In this document: positions 35,839-48,010 of the stretch, one piece after another
Position numbering within the stretch: position 1 is the stretch's first letter
Layout: every line of letters starts with the position of its first letter
Assembly: GCA_009667805.1 (NCBI GenBank)
Contig: CM019068.1
Coordinates: 8,171,682-8,235,681 of the forward strand
Reading direction: 5' to 3'
DNA: 64,000 nt
Source: Leptobrachium leishanense
Lineage: Eukaryota > Chordata > Amphibia > Anura > Megophryidae
Notes under the pieces: generated by a model
The model's input: only the letters and a program-made list of their open reading frames with translations
What the model was told of the DNA's origin: nothing
The model's database searches: none
Made by a program: the position numbers and the translations under genes

Positions 35839-36437
35839 TGTAAGGGTTTGACTGCGGTGGGTGTAGCAGGTTGGGGTTGTGAGCCCAGGATGCAGTGATG
35901 AAGGCAGATTCAGAATAGCAAGAAGTGTTTATTGCAGGTAAACACAGTGGCATGAAATCAGACAGGGTACAGGCAATGGCGTCGTCAGGGTTCAGCAAGG
36001 GGGTTCGGTACACGGCAAGGCTGGCAGAGAATAGTCGGTGGTACAGCAGGGGTTCGGTACACGGCAAGGCTTAGATGGGGGCAGAGGGGAGCAGGATGGG
36101 AGGGTTACCGGTGAGTGAAGCAATGAGAGTCCAGATAAATAGCAGAAGGTCCTTGGGGTCTTAGCAGAGAGTTCAGGAGATGGTCAGGCGGTTTCAGGGA
36201 GCTTTAGTAAACAGGTAACGCAGTCAGTAACTTCAATGTGGAAGTCCAGGGTTGAGGGTGGGACTCCCTTATATGCAGGGCTAATCAGGGAGGATGAAGG
36301 GCAGGTGTGGATCCAGGGCCAGAACGGTAGAATCAGGAAGGTGAATTGTTTATACAAGGGTTTTGGAATCTGCAGGGGACATGTAGTAAAAGGCACAAAA
36401 AGGGGCGCCAGGGGGTGAGGGCCTCCAGGACCTTACA
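35839..36437 (-). mobile_element. Solo LTR with 5-bp duplication tcctg
   Basis: A 599-bp sequence beginning TGTAAGG and ending CCTTACA. Exact flanks tcctg at 35834-35838 and 36438-36442. On the minus strand a TATA-like tgcatataaggg (near 36270) precedes AATAAA (near 35925), the order expected in an LTR. It is unrelated to the Gmr1-type LTR. It was inserted in the 39-bp array and then reduced to one LTR by recombination. Confidence 0.87.
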
Positions 36438-39190
36438 TCCTGTGAGCCGGACCCTCTGCTCCTCTAGATTGTAAACTCCTGTGAGCCGGACACTCTGCTC
36501 CTCTAGATTGTAAACTCCTGTGAGCCGGACCCTCTGCTCCTCTAGATTGTAAGCTCCTGTGAGCCGGACCCTCTGCTCCTCTAGATTGTAAGCTCCTGTG
36601 AGCCGACCCTCTGCTCCTCTAGATTGTAAACTCCTGTGAGCCGGACACTTGCTCCTCTAGATTGTAAGCTCCTGTGAGCCGGACCCTCTGCTCCTCTAGA
36701 TTGTAAGCTCCTGTGAGCCGGACCCTCTGCTCCTCTAGATTGTAAGCTCCTGTGAGCCGGACCCTCTGCTCCTCTAGATTGTAAACTCCTGTGAGCCGGA
36801 CCCTCTGCTCCTCTAGATTGTAAGCTCCTGTGAGCCGGACCCTCTGCTTCTCTAGATTGTAAGCTCCTGTGAGCCGGACCCTCTGCTCCTCTAGATTGTA
36901 AGCTCCTGGGAGCCGAACCCTCTGCTCCTCTAGATTGTAAGCTCCTGTGAGCCGAACCCTCTGCTCCTCTAGATTGTAAGCTCCTGTGAGCCGGCCCTCT
37001 GCTCCTCTAGATTGTAAACTCCTGTGAGCCGGACCCTCTGCTCCTCTAGATTGTAAGCTCCTGTGAGCCGGACCCTCTGCGTCTCTAGATTGTAAGCTCC
37101 TGTGAGCCGGACCCTCTGCTCCTCTAGATTGTAAGCTCCTGTGAGCCGGACCCTCTGCTCCTCTAGATTGTAAGCTCCTGTGAGCCGGACCCTCTGCTCC
37201 TCTAGATTGTAAGCTCCTGTGAGCCGGACACTCTGCTCCTCTAGATTGTAAGCTCCTGTGAGCCGGACCCTCTGCTCCTCTAGATTGTAAACTCCTGTGA
37301 GCCAGACCCTCTGCTCCTCTAGATTGTAAACTCCTGTGAGCCGGGCCCTCTGCTCCTCTAGATTGTAAACTCCTGTGAGCCGGCCCTCTGCTCCTCTATA
37401 TTGTAAACTCTTGTGAGCCGGACCCTCTGCTCCTCTAGATTGTAAGCTCCTGTGAGCCGGACCCTCTGCTCCTCTAGATTGTAAACTCCTGTGAGCCGGA
37501 CCCTCTGCTCCTCTAGATTGTAAGCTCCTGTGAGCGGGCCCTCTGCTCCTCTAGATTGTAAGCTCCTGTGAGCCGGACCCTCTGCTCCTCTAGATTGTAA
37601 GCTCCTGTGAGCCGGACCCTCTGCTCCTCTAGATTGTAAACTCCTGGGAGCCGGGCCCTCTGCTCCTCTAGATTGTAAGCTCCTGTGAGCCGGGCCCTCT
37701 GCTCCTCTAGATTGTAAGCTCCTGTGAGCCGGACCCTCTGCTCCTCTAGATTGTAAACTCCTGTGAGCCGGACCCTCTGCTCCTCTAGATTGTAAGCTCC
37801 TGTGAGCCGGACCCTCTGCTCCTCTAGATTGTAAGCTCCTGTGAGCCGGACCCTCTGCTCCTCTAGATTGTAAGCTCCTGTGAGCCGGACCCTCTGCTCC
37901 TCTAGATTGTAAGCTCCTGTGAGCCGGGCCCTCTGCTCCTCTAGATTGTAAGCTCCTGTGAGCCGGACCCTCTGCTCCTCTAGATTGTAATCTCCTGTGA
38001 GCCGGACCCTCTGCTCCTCTAGATTGTAAGCTCCTGTGAGCCGGACCCTCTGCTCCTCTAGATTGTAAGCTCCTGTGAGCCGGGCCCTCTGCTCCTCTAG
38101 ATTGTAAACTCCTGTGAGCCGAACCCTCTGCTCCTCTAGATTGTAAGCTCCTGTGAGCCGGACCCCCTGCTCCTCTAGATTGTAAGCTCCTGTGAGCCGG
38201 ATCCTCTGCTCCTCTAGATTGTAAGCTCCTGTGAGCCGGATCCTCTGTTCCTCTAGATTGTAAGCTCCTGTGAGCCGGACCCTCTGCTCCTCTAGATTGT
38301 AAACTCCTGTGAGCCGGACCCTCTGCTCCTCTAGATTGTAAGCTCCTGTGAGCCGGACCCTCTGCTCCTCTAGCTTGTAAAGTCCTGTGAGCCGGACCCT
38401 CTGCTCCTCTAGATTGTAAGCTCCTGTGAGCCGGACCCTCTGCTCCTCTAGATTGTAAGCTCCTGTGAGCCGGACCCTCTGCTCCTCTAGATTGTAAGCT
38501 CCTGTGAGCCGGACCCTCTGCTCCTCTAGATTGTAAGCTCCTGTGAGCCGGGCCTCTGCTCCTCTAGATTGTAAGCTCCTGTGAGCCGGACCCTCTGCTC
38601 CTCTAGATTGTAATCTCCTGTGAGCCGGACCCTCTGCTCCTCTAGATTGTAAGCTCCTGTGAGCCGGACCTCTGCTCCTCTAGATTGTAAGCTCCTGTGA
38701 GCCGGGCCCTCTGCTCCTCTAGATTGTAAACTCCTGTGAGCCGAACCCTCTGCTCCTCTAGATTGTAAGCTCCTGTGAGCCGGACCCCCTGCTCCTCTAG
38801 ATTGTAAGCTCCTGTGAGCCGGATCCTCTGCTCCTCTAGATTGTAAGCTCCTGTGAGCCGGATCCTCTGTTCCTCTAGATTGTAAGCTCCTGTGAGCCGG
38901 ACCCTCTGCTCCTCTAGATTGTAAACTCCTGTGAGCCGGACCCTCTGCTCCTCTAGATTGTAAGCTCCTGTGAGCCGGACCCTCTGCTCCTCTAGCTTGT
39001 AAACTCCTGTGAGCCGGACCCTCTGCTCCTCTAGATTGTAAGCTCCTGTGAGCCGGACCCTCTGCTCCTCTAGATTGTAAGCTCCTGTGAGCCGGACCCT
39101 CTGCTCCTCTAGATTGTAAGCTCCTGTGAGCCGGACCCTCTGCTCCTCTAGATTGTAAGCTCCTGTGAGTCGGACCCTCTGCTCCTCTAG
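36438..39190. repeat. 39-bp minisatellite from L2 3'UTR, segment 3, about 70 copies
   Basis: Main block of the array. Variants AAGCTCC/AAACTCC and GGACC/GGGCC. A longer duplication is visible: the run with gatcctctgctcc, gatcctctgttcc and ctagcttgtaa occurs near 38200-38390 and again near 38820-39010. Confidence 0.95.
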
Positions 39191-39298
39191 AGGTGAAGGT
39201 CTCTGGCCTCGATGAGAGGCTCTGCTTGTCTTTTTTACGTCATCGTTTTCCTTTGCAAAACTGTGTTTAAATAAAATTATATACGTTCATCTAGATCA

Positions 39299-39432
39299 GG
39301 GATCTCAAACTCCAGCTCACCCCATGTTGATCTCCTACAATTCCTAGAATTCTTTGAATGCTACAGATGGCCAGAGAGTCATGGGAGTTGTAGTGCAGAA
39401 ACAGATGGGGGGGCCCAGAGTTTGAGATCCGT
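39299..39432. mobile_element. Short inverted-repeat element (copy 3 of 3)
   Basis: Ends ggatctcaaactccagct and gagtttgagatcc, related to 5513-5648 and 10779-10915. Confidence 0.65.
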
Positions 39433-39490
39433 GGGTTTAGATGTTGTTGAATCTTGTCTGGTGAAGGTGGAAGGAAATCCCGGAACTAAC

Positions 39491-39579
39491 CTGGTCGCAC
39501 TGCGCCCTCAGCGACGCCTGCCTTTTACTGGAAGCCGCCGGAACATCTTTTCCTTCTTCTTTTCCCCAATGTTTCTTAT
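39491..39579 (-). CDS. Linker exon of EFCAB6-like gene
   Basis: An 89-bp exon (2 + 29 codons), with acceptor gggtttcttggttgtag and donor GACCAG/gttagt. It encodes a basic, low-complexity linker (KKHWGKEEGKDVPAASS then KRQASLRAQCDQ) of the kind separating EF-hand pairs in EFCAB6. It has little independent homology; its support is good splice sites plus phase agreement on both sides. A hAT element starts only 38 bp upstream of its acceptor. Confidence 0.68.
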
Positions 39580-39617
39580 CTACAACCAAGAAACCCAAAC
39601 ATTCAATTACTCATTAA

Positions 39618-40905
39618 TAGTGATGGGCCGAACACCCCCGTGTTCGGTTCGCATTCGAACACCCGAAATTATTTGACCGCAAACTAGAACACTATGCGAA
39701 CACCATGCAACTCAATGGGGCTCGAACGCTCAAAAATTAAACTCCCCTCCAAGAGAGCATATATGCAAGATATTGGCCATAAAAGGTGTATGGGGGTCCG
39801 GGTACTGCCCTGGGGAACAGGAAACAATGACATTGTTTTTTTTTGTTGTTTTTTTAAAAAGAAAACATTTTTAACCCTTTCACTGCTGAATGCTGAGCCA
39901 TTTCACTGCTGTGTGCTGAGCTAATTTTTACCGCTTTTGCTCATGTTTAAACACGATTTAAAGCCATATTAAATGTTTGAGCAACAAGGAGTGGGAAACA
40001 TTTGACTAACAAAGAGTGGGAAATGTTTGACCAACAAGGAGTGGGAAATGTTTGACCAAAAAGGAGTGGGAAATGTTTAACCAACAATGAATGGGAAATG
40101 TTTGACCAACAAGGAGTAGGAAATGTTTGACCAACAAGGAGTGGGAAATGTTTAACCAATAATGAGTGGGATATGTTTGACCAACAAGGAGTGGGAAATG
40201 TTTGACCAACAATGAGTGGGAAATATTTGACCAACAAGGAGTGGGAAATGTTTAACCAATAATGAGTGGGAAATGTTTGACCAACAATGAGTGGGAAATG
40301 TTTGACCAACAATGAATGGGAAATGTTTGACCAACAAGGAGTGGGAAATGTTTGACAAACAAGGAGTGGGAAATGTTTAACCAACAATGAGTGGGAAATG
40401 TTTGACCAACATGGAGTGGGAAATGTTTGATCAACAAGGAGTGGGAAAGGTTTAACCAACAATGAGTGTGAAATGTTTATGGATCCCATAGGCTTCAATG
40501 TTAAAAATATTCCCACTTTTATGTATTCATTTAGTGAGTGGGAAATGTTTGACCAACAATGAGTGAGAAATGTTTGACCAACAAGGAGTGGGAAATGTTT
40601 GACCAACAATGAGTGGGAAATGTTTGACCAACGATGAGTGGGAAATGTTTATGGATCCCATATGCTTCAATGTTAAAAATATTCCCGTTTTAATTCAATA
40701 TCTAATAAACCGTTTATTATTATATTCTGCAGCAAAAAGTCTCTTTATTTATAGGATCTTTTAAGCGTTTTTTGGAATTTTTTTGAAACCTTTTTTTTTC
40801 TCGAACTTTCCACGAACGCCCCGAAAAGTTCAAAGTTCGGGAACTTTCGAACAGCCGATGTTCGAATCGAACTTCGAACCAATTCGATCTGGCAGTCCAT
40901 CCCTG
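39618..40905. mobile_element. hAT element with 8-bp duplication ctcattaa
   Basis: Starts tagtgatgggccgaac and ends gcagtccatccctg. Exact duplication ctcattaa at 39610-39617 and 40906-40913. Subterminal regions are rich in gttcgaa/ttcgaac. It holds a 25-bp array. Two copies of cccata(g)gcttcaatgttaaaaa sit near 40480 and 40655, and a relative lies near 41710. Confidence 0.88.
39975..40640. repeat. 25-bp minisatellite inside the hAT
   Basis: Unit aggagtgggaaatgtttgac plus caaca, about 25 copies, interrupted near 40475-40535 by non-repeat hAT sequence. Confidence 0.93.
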
Positions 40906-40913
40906 CTCATTAA

Positions 40914-41867
40914 TAATAGCACTTTTTTTATTATATTACTTATATTTCGTGACTTTACAGACAAAATATCGGCAACGCAGACCAGAGAGAAGACCAATAA
41001 AACCCAAACGCAATGATAAGTACATAAAAATAAAATCTATGACATAAGGGAACTCAACATGAAAATACACCGGAAAAAGTCAGGGAGGGGAAACCATCAT
41101 CCTCAATATACACATACAGTTATAGTTACTGTATAAAAGAGCCAAGAAGTTCTGCAGCGCTGATACGCAATACATGTTATAAACACAGACCCGGAGAATT
41201 CCAGAGGAAGACAAAATTCCGGGGCAGAATTCTCAAAATGTAACAATCAGGCGAAACGTTTTAATTCTAATTCCAAGGCAAGTTTAACACTTTTTGGAAT
41301 TTTGCCCCAGAATTATTATTGTCATAATTTATATAGCACCAACAGTGTCCGCAGCGCTTTACAATAACCGATGAGGAATGAGTCAATATTACAAACAAAC
41401 GTAAGGGATTATTCAGAGAGAGCTGATCTGTCCCCGAAATGTCACCGAACAGGGAATTTCGCCGTACGGGCGTACAGTGCCATTTCAGGGCCATTCAGCT
41501 ATTCAGAGAGCAGATAGTTTGCCAAATATTGGCGAATTGCCAGTGAAATACGGCGCCTATTCAGCGGCAGTGAAATACGGTGCTGTTCGGCGGCAGTGAA
41601 ATCCCCCATAGAGAAGCAATGGTTAATCTATTCACATTGAACAGCAGAGAAATGTCAGTGAAATTCCCTGATGTTCAGTGGTTTCATTCGACAGGTTTAT
41701 TCAGGAGAATCCCATAGGTTTCAATGTTACAAATATTCCCGTTTTAATTCAATATCTAATAAACTGTTTATTATTTTAATCTGCAGAAAAAAGTCTCTTC
41801 TATTCTATTGATTTTTTAGGATCTTTTAGGCATTTTTCGGGATTTTTTCTAGATGATTTCTAAGCAG
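40914..41867. other. Intronic repeat remnants
   Basis: 41318-41370 is a reversed L2 tail fragment (atagcaccaacagtgtccgc). 41700-41860 resembles the interior of the 39618-40905 hAT family. No exon seen. Confidence 0.5.
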
Positions 41868-42101
41868 GACCGGATTTACAATTCAGGAGTCTGTAGGCAC
41901 AGAAAAGTAGAAAAGTGGAACGCTTTATAAAAAAAAACTGAAAGAGTTTCTTGTGATTTTACATGTTCATGTTTGGTATCATTAGAAAGGCCAGACTCTG
42001 TCTTGTCCAATGACTCCTAAATGGAACTTGTGGGGTGTAAAGAATGGAGTTACAGGCGTCCAAAGGACCCTCGCTCTCCATGCAGCAGAGCCTGGGTGTT
42101 A

Positions 42102-42707
42102 GGCTAGGGTCAGACGAACGTGATTTCTACAGACGTACGTCAGTACGGAAGACGCAGTAGTGGCCACACGGTCCGTTTATTCACTGACGTATATTTTGAT
42201 GGATGTAGGAGGGAAAATAAAATAAAAAGCAAAACCATTCTGTCCGTGAAAAATGCTGGACGTATAAATGCTGGAGGTATAAATGCTGGACGTATAAATG
42301 CTGGACGTATAAATGCTGGACGTATAAATGCTGGAGGTATAAATGCTGGACGTATAAATGCTGGACGTATAAATGCTGGACGTATAAATGCTGGACGTAT
42401 AAATGCTGGACGTATAAATGCTGGACGTATAAATGCTGGACGTATAAATGCCGTCCATATGACCACGTTCCATCACTCACACACAAAGTTATGCAGACGT
42501 TGCGGACGCAGCGCACTTTGTGCGGCCGTTCTAGGGGTTGTACGTTCTTGCCTGCCTTGCGTCCATTTGCCGCGGCCGTGGTGCGTCCGCAGTTCAGTGC
42601 GGATGTACTTCGTGTGTCGGGCTCCAATGGACTTTCTTTCATGCTATCACAGACGTACTTTTAGGCGCAATCACGGACGTGAACACTACGCTCGTCTGAC
42701 CCCAGCC
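42102..42707. mobile_element. Harbinger-like MITE with 3-bp duplication TTA
   Basis: Ends ggctagggtcagacgaacgt and (complement) ggctggggtcagacgagcgt, flanked by TTA at 42099-42101 and 42708-42710, the target length of PIF/Harbinger. It is nested in the hAT-like element and contains a 15-bp array. Confidence 0.72.
42248..42452. repeat. 15-bp minisatellite inside the Harbinger-like MITE
   Basis: About 13 copies of gctggacgtataaat (variant gctggaggtataaat). The period is a multiple of three, so a repeated AGRIN pentapeptide frame appears; it is not a gene. Confidence 0.94.
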
Positions 42708-42850
42708 TTAGGTGAACCAATGTGTACTAACGCATTGCACCATCACGGCCACATTTGCTCCCGGCGTGGAATGAGAAGGTGAGTTAGTGCAGCAGCATTG
42801 TTTGCTTTATAAGTAAAAGCCTTAGAGCAGAGAAAAAAATAAACTTTTTG

Positions 42851-44336
42851 CGCCGGCGCAAAAACGCATTAAAGGAGGGGTAAAACCCTTTGCGCTGAAC
42901 GTCATATTACAATGTCAGCGCAACAAACGCACGTATATATCTACCGCGTGTGAACCTGCGCAAACACTGTGTGAGCTTACTGTACTGCGCGCGTCCTATA
43001 CTTAACATTGTGAGCGCAAATGCGTTTGTGCGCTGCTACGTGGATGTTATTACAATCTATGCGCAGTTCTTAACGCACAGCCTTTGCGCGCATAATTTTA
43101 ACAACTCCTAAAAGCTGGTATTAATGGCAAATTCTATCAACCTGCCGAACCCAAATACACAGCCCAAAAAAATACGCAGCACAGTATAGTTACACATTCT
43201 ACACATACCCAAACAATAAAATGGAGAAGTTGTGCGTGTTTTTATTATTGATGCAGCATATATACTCAGATTGATTTTGACAGGCGCAAAAACTGAACGG
43301 GAGATAATTGTGGTTCTTAATTCTGATTGGCTGAATGGCGTGAAAACACAGTCGCACACTGATTTCTGCGTGCAATGTTGCTGCGCAAGTGTTTGTACGT
43401 GTCCGTTTTACACGTGTTATTGCTCGACGGATGAAAAAATGCACGAGGATTGTAATACTAGCGTTGATTTACACACGTTAACATTCAATGCTTGACGCAC
43501 AAATTCACGCGCTGCGCGAGCGGTTTATCGTGGAGATTGTAATAGGGCCCATGATGGGGCTTCCTTCCATCAGTTGCCCTTCTCAGTAAACTCATTGAAA
43601 ATGAAGCGTTTCGTCTCGTCTCCTGCTCACCCGATGTTACAGGCAGTTGGATAAATCCCTGGTGATCCAGTAATGGAATAAAAAGTGTTCCCTGGTGGGA
43701 GAGCGTTCCTCAACCTGGTGCAGACCGTAACAATCGCTCCCTCAGTGATGATTCAGAGTGCTCTTACTGGCCACAGATGCTGCGCCCCACCGGGAAATAT
43801 GTTGGTATCTTGGTGAGCCAGTCCCAGGTGGCATGGAGGAACCTTTACATCTCTGGCACTTTTAGAAGCTGCACAGGGTTTGGCAATGATCAGTGTGACA
43901 GATCTCAGTACCCAGACCGGGTCACATCTGTCAATGCCACTTCCTTGCCGAACCCGCGTGTTCTCCCCAGGCAGACTCCCATGCCTCCCTCCAATCCTCA
44001 AATGGAGTTTAACCCCTTAATGATCGTTGATATTACAGGATTACAGTCTAAAGACAGTAGATAATGGGGCAGTGTTTGCCTGACAAAGCAGATTAACAAA
44101 CTACTCAAATATGGGAGCAATCCTATCAGCAGATAACGAGATACACAATAACCATAATGATAGACAGAACGACAATGGCATCATTCTTACATAACACACA
44201 AACACCCTAAGTCCAAAGTGACGTATGTCAGAGTCAGGGCCCATTGGAAGCACTGGGCCCCTGGACATGTCATGGACTGTCACTCCACTGATGGCGGCTC
44301 TGAGTCTAATTTGAAGAGAGCAGTTCGCTGCACATG
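42851..44336. other. Unclassified intronic sequence, partly CpG- and GCGC-rich
   Basis: 42850-43540 is rich in tgcgcaaa/gcgca and probably an unclassified repeat. 43540-44336 is mostly unique. No convincing exon on either strand. The gypsy element is inserted at 44336. Confidence 0.4.
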
Positions 44337-45379
44337 TGTAGCGGAATGGGTGTTGTCCGCCTGCGGGTGTGCTCCTATCTGCTTCCTCCCACTGCGCTTA
44401 CCGCCGACCCGACTACCGAGTGTCATGGCACTCGGCGTCTCGAGTGGCCTGGGATGACCCTGGGGAGGGTTGGCGGGCTGTGGAGGGGACCCCGGGGCGA
44501 GATCAGCCCGACCACTGAGTGACACGGCACTCAGCGTCTCGATCGGCTGATCTACTGACCTTGGTGATATTCGGATCGGATGTGGAGCGGCCGTTCGGGT
44601 GGGAAACGTTTCTTCCGGAACCGGTCGGATGGGAAACGTTTCGGATTTCCCTCGGTTATGCAGCGCTTCGGTCTATCGATGCGCGGCAGACGCGCCGCGG
44701 CTTCGGTTCGGAAAGCAGCACCTCAGCGTGATCGATCGTTCAGGACGGTCGAAGCCCATACGATGCACCCCTGCTCTGATCCGGGATGCAGAGACAGGGT
44801 GATCGGTTCGGATCTCGGGATGCCGCACTCTGAAGACCGCGCAGGATCTCAGGAATACGGCCGAAAATAAAAGGACACCAGGCGGAGCTGTATGCACTAG
44901 ATAATCTGGTTTATTTTTTACACTTCACATATATTTATAAACATTGGGACAGCAAGAAAACAATAGGAATCCCTGCCCGCCCCCACAAGCCTCATTGGCC
45001 CTCGCTGGAAGGAGGCACCCGGGTCCCGATTCGTATTGGCGGTTACGAATCGGGGTGTTGCCGATTCGCAACCGGATGGTCCGAATCGGCCATTTTACCT
45101 TTCGACCGGATGGTCCGAATCGGCCATTTTCCGATCCGATCGATTCGACCGGATCCACGAGGCGCTGGGAAAATGGCGGCGAGCAAGGCACACAATGGAA
45201 TTTGCATACATTTCCCAATACACATACGGGGACACTTTTATTACACCACACAAATGAAACCATAACTAAATCAAATAACACACGGAATTCCGCTGGTGCA
45301 ACGGCACCTAAGAGTCTGGAGGGATCAAAGCGTCCCAAAGGACCGCCCCTGGCTGAGGGTGCTGGGCCATTCCGTGACA
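44337..45379 (-). repeat. 3' LTR of the Gmr1-type element
   Basis: 1043 bp, on the minus strand TGTCACGGAATGG...CCATTCCGCTACA. By eye it differs from the 5' LTR by about 16 substitutions and a 1-nt indel (extra A near 44871). Candidate signals on the minus strand are TATAAATA (44932-44939) and AATAAA (44910-44915), spaced unusually close together. Confidence 0.95.
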
Positions 45380-48010
45380 CTCCTCCCCCTTCCCAAAGTC
45401 CGACGCACCCGGTTGGACCCCAACGGGTCGTACCGGGGAAGTCGGGGCTCCCCAATCCCCTGGTTCCCGGGCCGACTGCCGCGATAACCCATCAGCATTA
45501 CCGTTTTGCGACCCGGGCCGGTATTGAATGGTGAAGTTAAAGGGTTGGAGAGCCAGGCTCCACCGCAACAGGCGGCCATTTTCCCCCGCCACTCGGTTGA
45601 GCCACACCAGGGGGTTATGGTCGGTCATCACGGTGAAGGACCGACCGTAGACATAGGGTTGGAGCTTTCGTAGGGCCCATACCAAGGCCAGGCACTCCTT
45701 CTCCACCGCAGCATACCCCACCTCCCGCGGTAAAAGCTTCCTGCTGATGAACGCCACCGGATGATCCCCCCCGTCGTCCCCCACTTGACTTAGGACAGCT
45801 CCCAGTCCGAACATTGAAGCGTCTGTATGGACAATAAAACGTTTATTATAGTTGGGAGCTGCCAGCAGGGGAGCTTGGGTCAGGGCGGCCTTCAGTTGTT
45901 GGAAGGCCTGTTCGCACTCCGGGGACCACAGGACTTGGCGGGGCAGGGATTTCTTCGTCAAGTCGGTCAGGGGCTTGGCCAGGTCACTGTAATGGGGCAC
46001 AAACTTCCTGTAGTACCCCGCGGTGCCCAGGAAGGCGAGGACCTGGGTCTTGGTCACAGGGGTGGGCCAGTCTAGGATGGCTTCTACCTTGGCGGGCTCT
46101 GGTCGTTGTATCCCGCAACCCACCCGGTGGCCCAGGTACTGCACTTCGGCCATCTCCACCTTGCATTTCTCGAGCTTAAGGGTCAGGTTGGCGTCCCTAA
46201 TCCGGCCCAAGACTGTCCCTACGTGGTCAAGGTGTTCCTCCCAGGTCTGGCTATAGATGGCTATGTCATCCAGGTATGCGCAAGCGAACCCCTGGAGGCC
46301 ATCGAGGAGGCGATCGATTAACCGCTGGAAGGTAGCAGGGGCATTCTTCATCCCGAACGGCATGACCCGAAATTGGTACAAACCGAACGGGGTCATGAAA
46401 GCCGACTTCGGGGTTGCCTCCTCGGCAAGGGGAATCTGCCAGTACCCCTTGCACAGATCGACCGTGGTCAGAAAATGACCCCGGGCGATCTGATCTAGCA
46501 GCTCGTCGACTCGGGGCATGGGATAAGCGTCTGTAATGGTACAGTCGTTTAACCGCCGATAGTCGACGCAGAACCTGGTGGTACCGTCTTTCTTGGGCAC
46601 CAGGACCATGGGCGACGCCCATGGGCTGGCCGACGGTTCAATGACCCCCAGCTCCAACATCTCCCGGATCTCGGCCCGCATGGGTTCGCGGACCGCTTCC
46701 GGGAGTCGGTATGCAGGCTGCCGAAGGGGTCTCTGACCGGGGGTGTCCACTTGATGAATGGCCTGATCAGTGTATCCCGGGAGGGCCGAGAAAATCCCCC
46801 AGTGGTCGTAGAGCAACTGCCGCGCCTGCGCCTGCTTTTCGGGCCCTAACTCCTCCCCCAGCTGCACCTGATCTACCCCTGAAGGCTGCTTGGCTATCCC
46901 GGGAAGTTCTACTAAAGGGAATGGTTCAGCCTCCTCGGTAGCCGGCGCGCATATGGCGTCCACCGTTTCCGGGCGTTCATGGTAGGCCTTCAGCATGTTA
47001 ACGTGGAACGTCCGCTGGATTCTGGTGTCTGCGCAGCTGACAACCACATAGGTGGTATCCCCCAGTTGGGTTACCACCCTGTAGGGGCCTTGCCAGGCCG
47101 CCTGCAGCTTGTTCTGCCGCTGTGTTTTCAACACCAGAACCTTCTGCCCCACGAGGAACGAGCGACTGCAAGCAGCGCGGTCGTACCACGTCTTCTGCTG
47201 AGCCTGGGCCGTTTCCATGTTCCCTTGTACGAACCCCGCAAGTTCTGCCAAGCGCTCCCGGAGCTTCAAGACATAACTCAGTACAGGAACCCCATCTTCC
47301 TCCTGTTCCCCCTCCCACTGAGCCCTAACCAAATCTAGGGGCCCCCTCACCTGGCGCCCATACAACAGCTCAAAGGGAGAATATCTGGTGGATTCCTGAG
47401 GAACCTCCCGGTAGGCAAACAGTAAGTGGGGTAGATACTTCTCCCAATCCTTCCCTTCGTGCGCGAAGGCCCGGATGAGCTGTTTCAGGGTCCCATTAAA
47501 CCGCTCGCACAGCCCATTTGTCTGGGGGTGATATGGGGCGCTGTGAAGCGCCTTAACACCACAGAGACGCCAGAGCTGCTGGGTGAGCTCAGCGGTAAAC
47601 TGGGTACCCTGGTCGGACAGGATTTCCTGAGGAAATCCCACCCTCGTGAACACTCGTAGGAGGGCGTCGGCTACGGTGTCTGCCTGGATGTTGGCCAAGG
47701 CCACAGCTTCGGGGTACCGGGTGGCATAGTCCACTACGGTGAGTATGTACCTCTTACCGGTGGCACTGGGGTGTGGCAAAGGCCCGATGATGTCGACCGC
47801 CACCCGGCTAAAGGGCTCCTGAATTATGGGCATGGGGTGCAGTGGCGCTTTCGGGTGGTCCCCGGTCTTCCCGGTCTTTTGGCAGACCGGACAGGTGCGG
47901 CAGTACTCGCGGGTGTCTTCACTGAGGCAGGGCCAAAAGAATGCGCGCGCCAACCGGTGTCGGGTCTTCGTCTGCCCCAGGTGACCAGCAAGGGGAATAT
48001 CGTGGGCCAA
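45308..48010 (-). pseudogene. Gmr1-type pol: integrase - reverse transcriptase - RNase H (900 codons open)
   Basis: Open from a Met inside the integrase zinc finger. Integrase comes first: HHCC (GHLG near 9, C40 and C43), catalytic D73, D133 and E169 with 35 residues between the last two (SDQGTQF, GLCERFNG). Then reverse transcriptase (about 370-690): D518 in TVDLCKGYW and Y579-L-D-D582. Then RNase H: D730 (HTDAS), E770 region, D797 (TDHNP), D840 (GNADGLSR). All catalytic residues are present. The frame passes the polypurine tract and stops 72 bases inside the 3' LTR. The start of integrase lies in another frame upstream (48030-48130), so this copy needs two frame changes after gag and is scored as broken unless recoding occurs. 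Confidence 0.92.
45380..45394 (-). promoter_or_regulatory. Polypurine tract
   Basis: GGGAAGGGGGAGGAG on the minus strand, directly adjoining the 3' LTR. It is the expected plus-strand primer site and also encodes G-K-G-E-E within the pol frame. Confidence 0.9.

Larger units (their letters stand above)
41868..42850. mobile_element. hAT-like element related to 8671-9498, interrupted
   Basis: Left end caggaccggatttacaattcagg. Interior blocks matching 8671-9498 lie on both sides (to 42098 and from 42711) of the Harbinger-like insertion. Confidence 0.6.

Noticed and set aside
42120..42782. AGRIN-like repeated peptide frame
   Set aside because: Coincidental spelling from a 15-bp minisatellite; unrelated to the agrin gene.
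44334..45534. Several short frames inside the LTRs as extra retroviral genes
   Set aside because: They occur on both strands, differ between the two LTRs at frame level and have no domains; an env gene is also absent.
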